A DNA stretch of 43,886 nt from SZAS-18 sp031370675 (GCA_031370675.1 JANMQT010000234.1:1-43886), one strand, 5' to 3'. Shown: positions 27,017 to 35,937, numbered from the stretch's first letter. Translations and numbers: made by a program. Notes: generated by a model not told the origin, from the letters alone.

Positions 27017-27988
27017 ATGATTTCCTTCTCCACGTGCTGGAACTCCTCCCGCCACCAGGACGGTGCGGCCATGATCGAGGAAATTCTCGACCTGGGCTTC
27101 AACACCGTGGAGCTCGGGCACGGCACGCGGGTCTCGCTGCTCTCGGGGATCCAGCGGGTCTTTGACGCGGGTCGCTTTCGCGTCAGCAGCCTGCACAATT
27201 TCTGCCCGTTGCCGGTCGAGGTCACGACGGGCAATCCGGACTGTTACGAGTTCACGTCGCATCGTCCGGCGGATCGCGAGCGGGCGGTGAAATTGACGCG
27301 CCAGACGATCGACTGCGCGGTGCGCCTGGGTGCGACCTACGTGGTGCTGCATCTCGGGCGGGTGCACACGATGCGCGCGTGCACGCGGCCGCTCCTCGCG
27401 CTGGCGAAGGAGGGACGGCTGCTCTCGAAGCAGGCGATTCAGCTCAAGATCGCGGCGGTGCGCGAGCGCGAGGCGGCGGCCCCGGCCTATTTGCAGCGCG
27501 CCCTCGAGTGCCTCAAGCCCATGGTCGACTACGCCGCGGAGAAAAAAGTTTTCCTCGGCATCGAGGGTCGTCATTCCTACGAGGAGATGCCCGGTGAGCG
27601 CGAATTTGACGAGGTCTTCGCGACGCTCGATTCGCCGCAGGTTGGGTACTGGCACGACTTCGGCCACCTTCAGGTGAAGCATAATCTTGGCTTCGCCGAC
27701 CACGCGGAGGCGCTGGGCAGCAAGCGCGATCGATTTTTTGGCGGCCACCTGCACGACACGATCTGGCCGGGCGAGGATCACCAGGTTCCGTTTTCCGGCG
27801 GCGTGGACTTTGCGGGCCTGATTCCGATGCTGCCGGCGAATGCGCCGTTTGTTTGGGAAATGTCCCCCCGCCGGACCGCCGAGGGCATCACCGCTGCGCT
27901 GGCGCAATGGCGCGAGCGATTCCCCGAAACGTTCAACGGCAACGCTGCGGCCCCCGCCGCGCGGGCCGTCCCCGCCCAGCGCCCATGA
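27017..27988 (+). CDS. sugar phosphate isomerase/epimerase-like TIM barrel
   Basis: This 323-residue protein is of the xylose-isomerase-like TIM-barrel superfamily. The first strand is MISFSTCWNSSRHQDG. Likely metal ligands follow in order: the Glu of FLGIEGRHSYEEMP (about residue 183), the Asp/His of YWHDFGHLQVKH (about 215-225) and the His/Asp of GGHLHDTIWPG (about 245). Such enzymes isomerise or epimerise sugars or inositols, and some are AP endonucleases (Nfo). The lack of Nfo motifs argues against repair. It follows the ribokinase gene by about 90 bp. Its TGA overlaps the next gene's ATG (ATGA), so it is probably translated with the membrane protein. Confidence 0.85.
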   Translation: MISFSTCWNSSRHQDGAAMIEEILDLGFNTVELGHGTRVSLLSGIQRVFDAGRFRVSSLHNFCPLPVEVTTGNPDCYEFTSHRPADRERAVKLTRQTIDCAVRLGATYVVLHLGRVHTMRACTRPLLALAKEGRLLSKQAIQLKIAAVREREAAAPAYLQRALECLKPMVDYAAEKKVFLGIEGRHSYEEMPGEREFDEVFATLDSPQVGYWHDFGHLQVKHNLGFADHAEALGSKRDRFFGGHLHDTIWPGEDHQVPFSGGVDFAGLIPMLPANAPFVWEMSPRRTAEGITAALAQWRERFPETFNGNAAAPAARAVPAQRP

Positions 27989-28974
27989 AGAAAATCCTTC
28001 TCACGGTCCTGCAGATCGTCGTCACCCTGGCGGTGCTGTTCATCGTTTTTCGCGATCCGACGCGCCGGGCGCAAATGGCCGAGGCCCTGGGCCGCGCCGA
28101 TAAATCGTGGATCGCCCTTGGCGTCGCGGTGGGCTCGCTGACTTATATCGCCGGCGCGCTTCGGTTCGGGGTCCTGCTGCGGGTCCAGGGGATCGTGCTG
28201 CCGTGGGCGCGCGTGTTCGGGATTTTCATGGTGGGCCTGTTTTTCAATTTGTTCGGGCTCGGCGCAACTGGTGGTGACGTCGTGAAAATTTTCTATGTCC
28301 TGCGCGAGGCTGGCGAGAAAAGGGCCGCCGCCGTCTTTACCGTCCTGATGGATCGCGTCATCGGTCTCGTCGCCCTGGTGCTCATGGCGGTTGGCTTTGT
28401 CACCTTTCGCTATCCCTGGCTCACGCAAACCCCGGCGACCGCCGCGTTGGTGACGGCCTTTGCGATCGTGCTGGCGGCCGCGATGGGAGCGATCGTGGCA
28501 GCCGTGTTTCTCGCGTGGACCGGACTGGCCGGGCGATTGCCGGCGCGGTTGCCGGGGCGTGCGAGAATCCTCGAGCTGGTCGAGGTCTTTCAGAATTTCG
28601 GACGCGACGGGCGCAGTTTGATCATCGCGTTGCTGCTCTCGTTCCTGGCGCACAGCGCGATGTTCTTCACGTTTTACGCGGCAGGCCGGTCGCTGGAGGC
28701 CGGTGTGAAGCTGCTCGATCTGGCGGCCCTGATGCCGATCGTGAACACCATTGTCTCGCTCCCGATCAGCGTGGCGGGCGTGGGCGTGCGCGAAAAGCTT
28801 TTTGAGGAGCTGCTGGGCGGCCTGTGCGGGGTTCCGGCCAGCCTGGCGGTACTGATTTCGGTGATCGGGTTTTCGATCGGAATCTTCTACTGCCTGTTGG
28901 GCGGCATCGTTTACCTCGTTTTCCGCTCACCCGCGCCGGCGCCGGCCCCGGCGGCCGGGATGGGGACGCCTTGA
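27985..28974 (+). CDS. LPG-synthase-type integral membrane protein (YbhN/UPF0104)
   Basis: This 329-residue protein has about eight transmembrane helices and the pattern of the lysylphosphatidylglycerol-synthase transmembrane family. FFNLFGLGATGGDVVKIFYV near residues 85-105 holds the conserved Gly-Gly-Asp. A later NTIVSLPISVAGVGVREKLF near 252-272 holds the conserved Pro and the VGVRE motif. Members without the soluble catalytic half are thought to be lipid flippases or to act with glycosyltransferases. The C terminus is an Ala/Pro-rich tail. It overlaps the TIM-barrel gene by 4 bp and is followed four bases later by the reductase gene. Confidence 0.87.
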   Translation: MKKILLTVLQIVVTLAVLFIVFRDPTRRAQMAEALGRADKSWIALGVAVGSLTYIAGALRFGVLLRVQGIVLPWARVFGIFMVGLFFNLFGLGATGGDVVKIFYVLREAGEKRAAAVFTVLMDRVIGLVALVLMAVGFVTFRYPWLTQTPATAALVTAFAIVLAAAMGAIVAAVFLAWTGLAGRLPARLPGRARILELVEVFQNFGRDGRSLIIALLLSFLAHSAMFFTFYAAGRSLEAGVKLLDLAALMPIVNTIVSLPISVAGVGVREKLFEELLGGLCGVPASLAVLISVIGFSIGIFYCLLGGIVYLVFRSPAPAPAPAAGMGTP

Positions 28975-28978
28975 TCCC

Positions 28979-29713
28979 ATGAATGCACCGCGGAGCCACC
29001 GGCCGTTGGTCGTCGCCAATTTCGCGATCACGGCCGATGGTAAGATATCGACGCGAAACCGAACACCGTCGTTGTTCAGTTCGCCGCGCGACAAGAAAAT
29101 GCTGCTTCAGATCCGCGCCGGGGCGGACGCGGTCCTCGTCGGCCGCGGCACCCTGGCGAGCGACGCCATGACGCTGGGTCTTCCGGACCAGACCCTCCGC
29201 GCGCAGCGCCTCGCGCGAGGCCAGGCTGAATTTCCGGTTCGCGTGGTGGTGACGAATTCCGGTCGATTGAGTACCAAGCTTCGACTCTTTCAAACGCTGG
29301 CCGGTCCCATCGTCATCTTTACGTCGAATCAGATGTCCGCGCGGATGGTATCGCGCCTGCGCGCGCTCGGTGCGATCGTGCGGCGCCAGCGCGGCGCCGG
29401 GGTAAACCTCGTCAAAATGCTGGCCGAGTTGCGCGCGGACCACGGCGTGAAAACCATCGCATGCGAGGGGGGACCCGGGTTGATGCGCTCGCTGCTGGAA
29501 CGGGATCTGGTCGACCGGATTCACCTCACGGTGTGCCCAACGATATTTGGTGGCAAGCTCGCACCGACACTCACGGGCCTGCCGGGAAAATTCCTGCCGC
29601 GATCGATCAGGTTGAGGATGATCGCGATGGACGTCTCGGCCGAGGGCGAGTGCTTCCTCGAATATCGAGTCGTGAGGACGCGAACGAAAAAGTTAGGAGT
29701 TGTCCGTGGCTGA
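28979..29713 (+). CDS. RibD C-terminal-domain (DHFR-like) reductase
   Basis: This 244-residue protein is a stand-alone RibD-C reductase domain. The N-terminal strand VVANFAITADGKISTRNR and the following SSPRDKKMLLQIRAGADAVL are diagnostic, as are VGRGTLASD and the C-terminal CEGGPGLMRSLLERDLVD. The full RibD also carries an N-terminal deaminase, absent here. It could be the pyrimidine reductase step of riboflavin synthesis, or a related pteridine or other NADPH reductase. No rib genes adjoin, so the specific substrate is uncertain. It ends a four-gene plus-strand series. Confidence 0.86.
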   Translation: MNAPRSHRPLVVANFAITADGKISTRNRTPSLFSSPRDKKMLLQIRAGADAVLVGRGTLASDAMTLGLPDQTLRAQRLARGQAEFPVRVVVTNSGRLSTKLRLFQTLAGPIVIFTSNQMSARMVSRLRALGAIVRRQRGAGVNLVKMLAELRADHGVKTIACEGGPGLMRSLLERDLVDRIHLTVCPTIFGGKLAPTLTGLPGKFLPRSIRLRMIAMDVSAEGECFLEYRVVRTRTKKLGVVRG

Positions 29714-29860
29714 TCGCCCTCGCCTTCGCTGGTGGGCAGGATATCAATCTGCAGCGGTTGCGCGGAGTGGGGATGAAGTTTCCGCTGCGGGAAGGCGACG
29801 ACAAGGCCGGCCTCGCAGTAGTGCTGATCGGACACGTGCCGCAATCCCGCCGCCGTGAGA

Positions 29861-29890
29861 ACAAAAAGGCGCGGGCATCACGCCCGCGCC
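29861..29890 (-). terminator. intrinsic terminator of the EF-hand gene
   Basis: On the minus strand GGCGCGGGC, a five-base loop and GCCCGCGCC form a perfect 9-bp G+C stem (29868-29876 with 29882-29890), followed directly by UUUUUG. It stands about 43 bases past the stop of the EF-hand lipoprotein gene, as a rho-independent terminator should. Confidence 0.85.
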
Positions 29891-29932
29891 TCTTGGGAAA
29901 CGAATTATCGCGGGACTTGCGAACGTCAAACC

Positions 29933-30385
29933 TTACGGCTCAATCGCGCTGCGCTTGGTGAAATACGCCTCGATATCCTTCGAGCTCAGGTAGCCCTTGT
30001 GGCCCCTGTCGAGACGCCTGAAGGCCGCCTTGCGATCCGCCATGAGGGTCCTGTTGTTGGTGAATTCATCGAGCGTGATCTTGCCATCCTTGGTCGTGTC
30101 GATCTGCAAGAAGAGTGCATTCGCATTCGCGCCCGACCCGCGCACCGCCACCCATTCGCTCTTGTCGATGGTGCCGTCCTGGTTCTTGTCGTAGAACTTG
30201 AAACGGTTCGCCGCAAGTCCCTTGTTAAAGCCCGCGAAGTCAATTTTACCGTCACCGGCGGTCGACCATTTTTCGTACTTGTTTACCGTGGCGGTCATGG
30301 CCTCGGCGTTCGTCTTGGGTGTGGAGGCGCAGCCCGGAAGGAGGAGGGTGGCGCAAAGGCCGACAAGGAGAAGTGTTTTGGTCAT
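29933..30385 (-). CDS. EF-hand lipoprotein
   Basis: This 150-residue protein starts with a lipoprotein signal peptide (MTKTLLLVGLCATLLLPGCA, lipid cysteine at residue 19). It then carries two complete EF-hand calcium loops, DKNQDGTIDKSE (66-77) and DTTKDGKITLDE (96-107). Two degenerate loops flank them: STAGDGKID near 41-49 and DRGHKGYLSSKD near 126-137, the second lacking key acids. It is probably a calcium-binding outer- or inner-membrane lipoprotein. The function is unknown. The ATG at 30385 is chosen for the signal peptide, although the frame is open another 32 codons upstream. A strong terminator follows it. Confidence 0.9.
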   Translation of the reverse strand: MTKTLLLVGLCATLLLPGCASTPKTNAEAMTATVNKYEKWSTAGDGKIDFAGFNKGLAANRFKFYDKNQDGTIDKSEWVAVRGSGANANALFLQIDTTKDGKITLDEFTNNRTLMADRKAAFRRLDRGHKGYLSSKDIEAYFTKRSAIEP

Positions 30386-30462
30386 TGTGATGCGGGAGAT
30401 AGGAACGGGCAAACTGGCCGCGCCGGGTGGATTACGCAAGCTGGTTATCAATGGAACTCGCG

Positions 30463-31152
30463 TCAGTCGGACACGTTCCACGTCTTGGAGAGGCGCGACG
30501 CCGGCACGTCAGGAATCGCGAGACCGTCCGTTTCGTAGTGCGAGGTGTCGTTAAAGAGCGTCAGGCGCGCGGCGCCCTCGTCCTTGAAGTCGATAATGTT
30601 CAACGCGCACGGGCTCTGGTCGAGATTGTCGCGGAAACGCCGCGGATCGAAACCCAGCAGCGAGCTGAGGATGAGCCGGATGGTGGCCTTGTGCGAGACC
30701 ACGAGAATTTTTCCGCCGGGATGCGCGCGCACGATTTCGATCAGCGCCGGCAGCGCGCGCGCGGTGACCGCGAGGCCGCTCTCGCCACCCTGCGGCGCGA
30801 AGGTGTATGGGTCGCGATCCCAGAGCATCGCTTCTTCGGGATACTTCGCCTCGACCTCGCGGCGCGTCAGCTTCTCCCAATGGCCATGATTGATCTCGCG
30901 CAGGCCATCCCGCGCGAGGATGGCCAGTCCATGCGGCTCCGCGATGATGCGGGCGGTTTCCATCGTGCGATCCAGCGGCGACGCGTAAACGGCATCGATG
31001 ATTTTCGGCTGCAGCCGGAGGGCGAGCCGGCGTGCCTGCGCGCGACCTTCGTCGGAAAGCTGGACGTTGGTGGCGCCGGCGAATCGATCCTCGGCGGTGA
31101 GGACCGTGGCCCCGTGGCGGACGAGGAAGATGCGGGTGGATTTCAGCTTCAC
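30463..31152 (-). CDS. histidine phosphatase (phosphoglycerate-mutase-like)
   Basis: This 229-residue protein has the RHG motif (IFLVRHGATVLTAEDRFAGA, residues 8-27), the second-arginine stretch YASPLDRTMETARII, a proton-donor Glu region (GLREINHGHWEKLTR) and the second catalytic His in ILVVSHKATIRLILS. It therefore hydrolyses or transfers phosphate through a phosphohistidine. Relatives include cofactor-dependent mutases, CobC/alpha-ribazole phosphatase and SixA-like enzymes. Without cobalamin genes nearby the substrate remains open. The ATG at 31152 lies 40 bp behind the metallo-beta-lactamase-fold gene on the same strand. Confidence 0.92.
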   Translation of the reverse strand: MKLKSTRIFLVRHGATVLTAEDRFAGATNVQLSDEGRAQARRLALRLQPKIIDAVYASPLDRTMETARIIAEPHGLAILARDGLREINHGHWEKLTRREVEAKYPEEAMLWDRDPYTFAPQGGESGLAVTARALPALIEIVRAHPGGKILVVSHKATIRLILSSLLGFDPRRFRDNLDQSPCALNIIDFKDEGAARLTLFNDTSHYETDGLAIPDVPASRLSKTWNVSD

Positions 31153-31192
31153 GTTGGGGAATTCCGCGCGCGAGCGACGGACGCCGGCTGAA

Positions 31193-32143
31193 TCAACCCG
31201 CGCTCAATTCCTCAAACGCCACGTCCACATTGTTGGCCAGGCGGTTCGGCTTCGGCACGCGCAGGTCGGGGAAACCGGGCATTTCCTCGAGGGTCATGAG
31301 CTGTTCCTTCGTCTTGCCGTCCTTCATGCCCTGGCGCGTGTAGTCCAGCAAGGCGGTGAGGTAATCGCGCAACACGAGGAGATCGGCTGCCGTGCCCATG
31401 TAGCCCGCCTCCTTCTTGGCGTGGCCAAAGATGAAAGCCGTGTCCTTGCTGAACGTTTTCGCGAGCGTCCCGAGAATCACGATCCAATTCTTGATCGACG
31501 CGCCGCCGCGCCGATCGATGACCGGATAGATCCCCTTGAACATGAGATCGCCCGTGTGCACGACGTCGGCCTTCTCGAAGTGGATGATGCAGTCGCCGTT
31601 GGTGTGCGCGGGACCGAAATAGGTCGCGCGAATGTTCTCGTCGCCGACGCTTGTTTTCCACTCCTTGGCAAACAGCGTGGTCGCGTACACTTGGTCGGCC
31701 TCACTGCCGGCCACGGACGCGGCGGCTTTCTGCAGGCCCGGCACATTTTCCTGCGCGACGATGATCTTCGTCTCGGGCTGGAAGACCTTGTTGCCGCTGG
31801 TGTGATCGCCGTGGTGATGGGAGTTGATCAGCAGGTCGAGCTGGCGGCCTTTGCGATCCGGCAGGCCGGCAAGAAACAATTTTGCCGTTTCCGGAAACTG
31901 CGCGTCGACCGCCGCGATGCCGTCCGCGTTTACCAATGATCCAATCGTGCCACCGCGACACGTGAAATAACCGACGTTGCGGCGGAGGGCGCGGAACTCC
32001 GGCTCGAGCGTCGCGGGGGTCGGGCTGGCGGCGGGGGAACCGGAGGGAGACGGCGCCGCCGTCTGTCCGAGCAGGTTCGAGCCCGGGAGAAATCCGGCGG
32101 CGAGGCCGCCGGCGGTGGTGAGGAGGAATTCGCGTCGATTCAT
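31193..32143 (-). CDS. Tat-exported metallo-beta-lactamase-fold protein
   Basis: This 316-residue protein begins with a twin-arginine signal (MNRREFLLTTAGGLAAGFL). A Ser/Pro/Ala linker and an MBL fold follow. The HxHxDH metal motif is HHHGDH at residues 109-114, and further ligands are likely in GPAHTNGDCII and VVHTGDLMF. The domain resembles the class B / quinoprotein-relay branch of exported hydrolases. Substrate is unknown; an antibiotic role should not be assumed. The frame extends upstream to 32515, but the Tat signal fixes the ATG at 32143. Confidence 0.9.
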   Translation of the reverse strand: MNRREFLLTTAGGLAAGFLPGSNLLGQTAAPSPSGSPAASPTPATLEPEFRALRRNVGYFTCRGGTIGSLVNADGIAAVDAQFPETAKLFLAGLPDRKGRQLDLLINSHHHGDHTSGNKVFQPETKIIVAQENVPGLQKAAASVAGSEADQVYATTLFAKEWKTSVGDENIRATYFGPAHTNGDCIIHFEKADVVHTGDLMFKGIYPVIDRRGGASIKNWIVILGTLAKTFSKDTAFIFGHAKKEAGYMGTAADLLVLRDYLTALLDYTRQGMKDGKTKEQLMTLEEMPGFPDLRVPKPNRLANNVDVAFEELSAG

Positions 32144-32249
32144 GGTGGGAGCGGGGAGATGCGGCAAAAGCTTAACGAACGGCGCGCGGGACCGCCAGCG
32201 TCGAACAAGGGGAATTTTCTGCCTGCCGCTGCGGGGTGTAGGCCGACTG

Positions 32250-33803
32250 TTAGGGCAGGAGAAGGACACGATAAAACTGCGAGCCCAATGAAAGCGCGTT
32301 CGGATGCGGGATCTGGACGGTCGCGCCCGTGCCGGCGAGGTTGTCGGACAGCACAGACCACGGTCCGGCGACCAGGTTGTCCGTGTGTTCGACGCGATAG
32401 CGCTGGCCGACCTGCGAGGGGAACTGCACGATGACATCATTGCCGCTGGATTGGACGGCGAGCGGAAGAGTGACGTGAATGACGGCGGCATCATACGCGA
32501 CGGCATGCACGCCATCGTCTGCGCTGAGCATCAGCGTGTAGGTGCCCGGTACGCCGAAGGTGGCCGTGGTTGCAGCCGTGTTCGGATTCGCGATCGCGAC
32601 CGTGCCGGGACCCGAAACCTTTCGCCAATTGGTGACCGCCCCGCCCAGCGGGGCCGTGATTTGGCCGGGCAGGATGGCTGCACTGGTGAGTGGGATCGTT
32701 TGGTCCGGACCGGCGCTGGCGGAGGGCGCACCCGGCGAGCGCGGACCCTCGGAGGGCCCGGTACTTTGCACCACTTCGAAATTACTAATCGAGATGGTCG
32801 AGAGATGATCGAAGCAGCCCGAGGGATAACGGTCATCGGGGCAGACCGAGAACGAAAAGAAACCCCCGTTGTCGGCGACGAGGCCTCCGTATTTTTTCAG
32901 CGCGAGCAGCACGGCCTTTTCCTGCAGCGTCCAATTCGCGGGAATGACGAAGCTCGCCTTTAGGCGGATTCGCTGGCCCATCGCGGGGATGTTCGGATCA
33001 CTGGTGTTGTTCACCGAGGCCTGATGGGTGGCGGGATAGATCGGTCCGAGGCGTGATTGCTTTACCACCAGCCGCACCGCGTGCTCGACCATGCCGCGCT
33101 GGCATTCGTCATAGCGCACGACCGCGGGAAACATGGGCAGCCCCGCGGCGTCCCCGGACGTCCAGCCCGCCGGCCGAGGCGTGTTCGAGTTCAGGTCGAA
33201 CCTGGCGCCGTTGGACGCGCGCCACGCGCCGCTGACCAGCTTCGTGAGCCACGTCTCCCAAATCGTGCCCGGACCGGGCATCACCGTGATGTAATGACGA
33301 TCCCCGCCGGTGTTGTTCACGTCCTGCTGCCATTGCGAGAGCGTGAGGCCGGGGGTGTCCACCGGCCACGATTCGATCGGGAGATTGTCGGGAAGGGGAT
33401 AAAGCCCGTTTGGAAACGTGCCGCCGTCGAGATCCGACTCATCGGGGTAATTGAAGAATGGGATGGAGACCCGCGGTTGGTTGTCCGGCACGAGCGCGTA
33501 GTTCATCTCGGAAAACGCCCGCAGCGTCCGTCGGTTCGATGCCAGATTGCTCGTGATCTGCGCGATCATGGCGTCGGAATTCGCCAGCAGCGGGCGGCGG
33601 GAGACATCCTCGTTCCAGGCGCTGTCGACCGGCATGATGTGCATCGCCGCGACAACCGCGTCCGCCTCGGGGGTGTTGAAGAGCAGCGGGGCGCTGACCA
33701 CGGGCGCCGGTCCGAGAATCCGGCCCTCGTGGTTGATCCGTTCGGCAGCACCGGCAGGACGCGCGCCGAGGGTCAGCAAAAGGAGAAAAACGCGCCCGTT
33801 CAC
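32250..33803 (-). CDS. secreted protein with PKD/REJ-like and verrucomicrobial C-terminal beta domains
   Basis: This 517-residue protein has a GTG start and a signal peptide (MNGRVFLLLLTLGARPAGA). Its N-terminal 330 residues are unassigned but look enzyme-like, with aromatic motifs such as WNEDVSRRPLLANSDAMIA and DRHYITVMPGPGTIWETW. A PKD/REJ-like beta domain lies at about 345-440 (ASAGPDQTIPLTSAAILPG, then YTLMLSADDGV). The last 65 residues (QRYRVEHTDNLVAGPWSVL, ending FYRVLLLP) match a terminal domain common in verrucomicrobial exoproteins, possibly used for surface attachment. Function is unknown. Confidence 0.8.
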   Translation of the reverse strand: MNGRVFLLLLTLGARPAGAAERINHEGRILGPAPVVSAPLLFNTPEADAVVAAMHIMPVDSAWNEDVSRRPLLANSDAMIAQITSNLASNRRTLRAFSEMNYALVPDNQPRVSIPFFNYPDESDLDGGTFPNGLYPLPDNLPIESWPVDTPGLTLSQWQQDVNNTGGDRHYITVMPGPGTIWETWLTKLVSGAWRASNGARFDLNSNTPRPAGWTSGDAAGLPMFPAVVRYDECQRGMVEHAVRLVVKQSRLGPIYPATHQASVNNTSDPNIPAMGQRIRLKASFVIPANWTLQEKAVLLALKKYGGLVADNGGFFSFSVCPDDRYPSGCFDHLSTISISNFEVVQSTGPSEGPRSPGAPSASAGPDQTIPLTSAAILPGQITAPLGGAVTNWRKVSGPGTVAIANPNTAATTATFGVPGTYTLMLSADDGVHAVAYDAAVIHVTLPLAVQSSGNDVIVQFPSQVGQRYRVEHTDNLVAGPWSVLSDNLAGTGATVQIPHPNALSLGSQFYRVLLLP

Positions 33804-33841
33804 ACCCTTCAGTCAGGCAGGAAGCGTGCCCCTGTCGCGGT

Positions 33842-35530
33842 TCAGGCCTTCTTCGGCTCGATGATGATCTCGTCGACCTTGGGTTTCAAGCGCTTGCCGG
33901 AATCGACCTTCTTCAAGTGCAGACGCAGGATGCGACGGATTTCTTCGACGGTTTGAGGATAGTCCGTGCAGCTATGCGGGCCCGGGACGATGACCTGAGA
34001 CTGTGCGCCTTCGAGGTGCGAGCTGGAGTAAGGCACGATGCCGTCGGAGCTGTTCGGTGAGTCGCCCTTCGCGCGATCCCCGAGCACCGTATGATACGGA
34101 ACGAGAATGGGGCGGGCCTCGAGCGCCTTGAAGTACGGATGACGCGGCGAGAGGGTTTGCACGCTCCGCCCGCCGAGCGTCTTGAATTTCTGCAGCTCGG
34201 GGTTAATCGCGTCGGCGTTCAGCGTCAGGATTTGGGTCGTGAGATTCACGGCGGTCAGCGGCAACCTGATAAGGAAAAGCACGAAATTGACGATGCCGAG
34301 ATCCGCCAGCTTGCTACCGCGATGAGGGGTGGCGACGAAGATCACCCGCTTGATCCAGGGAAGGTGCTCGAAATGAAGTCCGGACTCGAGCAGGGCGCGG
34401 TTTTCCGGGCTGACGTTCAACTGGTCAATCGGCTTGGTGAAGTATGCCTTCCGAAAATCTTCTCCTGAATCGATCACCTGCATGCGGGAGAGAATTCCAC
34501 CCATGCTGTGGCCGACGAGCACCATGTTGTTCATCCCGGGATCGTCGCCATTCGGATCGAATTCCCGGCGCGTCTCGATCAAGTCTTTGTGCAGCAGCCG
34601 CGCCGAGGAAGGCACGGCGAGGCCGGTGGGATAAATGAAATACCAGAGCTGAAATCTCGCGCGCAGCACCGGATCGCCGATTACCGCATTCATCGCCTGT
34701 TCCCAAATGTGCGGATCAGAATTGAGGCCGTGGACGAAAACCACCGGGATCTTGTTCCGGTCGTACGGCTGCGTGGCAAAGATACCGGCGTGGTTCTTAT
34801 ATTTTTCCGGAAAGAGGAAACCCTGCAGAGCCAGATCGAGGACGAACTTGTTGCGGAACTGCATTTCGAGCGGCGCGGTCAGGTCATAAGCGAGGTGGAC
34901 CTTCCGGCCAGCGAGGGTGGCCACGGAAGCGTCACGCGTATTGACGAGCACCAGCTCGACGGGGCGGGGTCCGCCGTTGCGCGGCGGCTTGCCAAAGACC
35001 AGGACCGCAGTGGCCGGTAGGTTAATCCCGTTCTGCGGCAGGGCGTGGTAGCGCTTGAGCAAATCGTCGGTCGCTTCCACGTAAAGAATAACGGGGCAGC
35101 CGAGTCCCGCGCCGGACAGGCGCGTGATGGAATGCACTTTCTTCACCTTGGCGGCCGGCACGATGGCGGACCAGCGCCGGGCCATCCAGAACGGTTTGCC
35201 CTTGGTGTCGGGGCCGAAGCGGAGCTGGTATTCGCCCGCGTCCACGGGCGCCACCCAGTCGCGGCTCGAAGCCTTGAGCGACATCGCATGGATCACTTGT
35301 GCAACGGCGGCGTCGTAGGCGGCCAGAGCCCCCGGCGATTTTCCGGCGAGCGCCGAGTGAAAGTTGGCCTCGGCCCTTTGCAGCCCGTCGGCGAGTTGGG
35401 CATCGGCTCGGGCCAGCGAGCCCGAGGTCTTCGGCAACGGCTGGACCACCGGTTGGGGCGTCGACGCGCAGCCTGGCAGCACCACGAGGGCGACGGTCGC
35501 AACCAGTGCGAGGAGAGGGCGCGGGGGCAT
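33842..35530 (-). CDS. lipoprotein alpha/beta-hydrolase
   Basis: This 562-residue protein starts with a lipobox (VVLPGCAS, cysteine at residue 21). About 240 residues without a known domain follow, then an alpha/beta-hydrolase domain. The oxyanion/strand region is IPVVFVHGLNSDPHIWEQAM near 261-280 and the nucleophile elbow is LVGHSMGGI (Ser342). The later pattern VIFVATPHRGSKLA is typical of lipase and PGAP1-like hydrolases. The Asp and His of the triad probably fall in SSDGIVPYSSSHLEG and GPHSCTD. An extracytoplasmic esterase or lipase is likely. The ATG at 35530 is fixed by the lipoprotein signal, although the frame is open 31 codons further. Confidence 0.87.
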   Translation of the reverse strand: MPPRPLLALVATVALVVLPGCASTPQPVVQPLPKTSGSLARADAQLADGLQRAEANFHSALAGKSPGALAAYDAAVAQVIHAMSLKASSRDWVAPVDAGEYQLRFGPDTKGKPFWMARRWSAIVPAAKVKKVHSITRLSGAGLGCPVILYVEATDDLLKRYHALPQNGINLPATAVLVFGKPPRNGGPRPVELVLVNTRDASVATLAGRKVHLAYDLTAPLEMQFRNKFVLDLALQGFLFPEKYKNHAGIFATQPYDRNKIPVVFVHGLNSDPHIWEQAMNAVIGDPVLRARFQLWYFIYPTGLAVPSSARLLHKDLIETRREFDPNGDDPGMNNMVLVGHSMGGILSRMQVIDSGEDFRKAYFTKPIDQLNVSPENRALLESGLHFEHLPWIKRVIFVATPHRGSKLADLGIVNFVLFLIRLPLTAVNLTTQILTLNADAINPELQKFKTLGGRSVQTLSPRHPYFKALEARPILVPYHTVLGDRAKGDSPNSSDGIVPYSSSHLEGAQSQVIVPGPHSCTDYPQTVEEIRRILRLHLKKVDSGKRLKPKVDEIIIEPKKA

Positions 35531-35580
35531 GCAGGGGGCGCGGCAGAGGGGCGCAATATGCCCGGTCCGGGCCCGCGGGC

Positions 35581-35618
35581 AAAGCAAAGGGCGCGAATGG
35601 ATTTCTCCACCCGCGCCC
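35581..35618 (-). terminator. terminator behind the 90-residue protein gene
   Basis: On the minus strand CGCGCCC-type arms (35612-35618 with 35589-35595, perfect 7 bp) are followed by UUUGCUUU. A second perfect 7-bp hairpin (CGCCGGA/TCCGGCG, 35633-35650) lies between it and the stop codon at 35665. It probably ends the 90-residue gene's transcript before the hydrolase gene. Confidence 0.6.
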
Positions 35619-35664
35619 CGCATACAACTTTGCGCCGGACGTATCCGGCGGCGAAGTCAGATTA

Positions 35665-35937
35665 TCAGCAGGTTGCGCACCCTTGCTGCGGCCAGATGCC
35701 GTTGGAGAGTTTCTCAAAGAGGCGGTCGCGCAAACGACGGGCCTCCTCAAGCGACTTGGTGCCGAGGGACTTGCGAACGCGCTCCTTGGTGAGGCCGTCC
35801 GGGTGGACGGTGTAATGGACGAACCAGATGCCGTGGTTGTTCCAGAGGTGATGGTCCGGGTTTTCCGGGCGCGTGCGAATCGCGAGCGTCGGCGCCTGTG
35901 ACGTGCCCTTTGCCGATGGGATGATGTTTGTGCTCAT
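35665..35937 (-). CDS. 90-residue stand-alone integrase-arm-like protein
   Basis: This short protein (MSTNIIPSAKGTSQ start) has a central part NHGIWFVHYTVHPDG followed by RVRKSLGTKSLEEARRLRD. The pattern of three short strands plus one helix resembles the N-terminal AP2-like/arm-DNA-binding domain of tyrosine integrases. No catalytic domain follows; it ends in Gly-Cys-Ala-Thr-Cys. It has an excellent ribosome site (AAGGAAG seven bases before the ATG) and its own terminator, so it is not debris of a longer gene. A DNA-binding role is inferred only from fold pattern. It sits behind a structured leader RNA with a terminator (36017-36193). Confidence 0.75.
   Translation of the reverse strand: MSTNIIPSAKGTSQAPTLAIRTRPENPDHHLWNNHGIWFVHYTVHPDGLTKERVRKSLGTKSLEEARRLRDRLFEKLSNGIWPQQGCATC

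Noticed and set aside
29714..29860. Coding-like text in the 219-bp gap after the RibD-C gene
   Set aside because: Both strands give short plausible peptides, but there is no start with a ribosome site, no domain and no continuity, so I did not call a gene.
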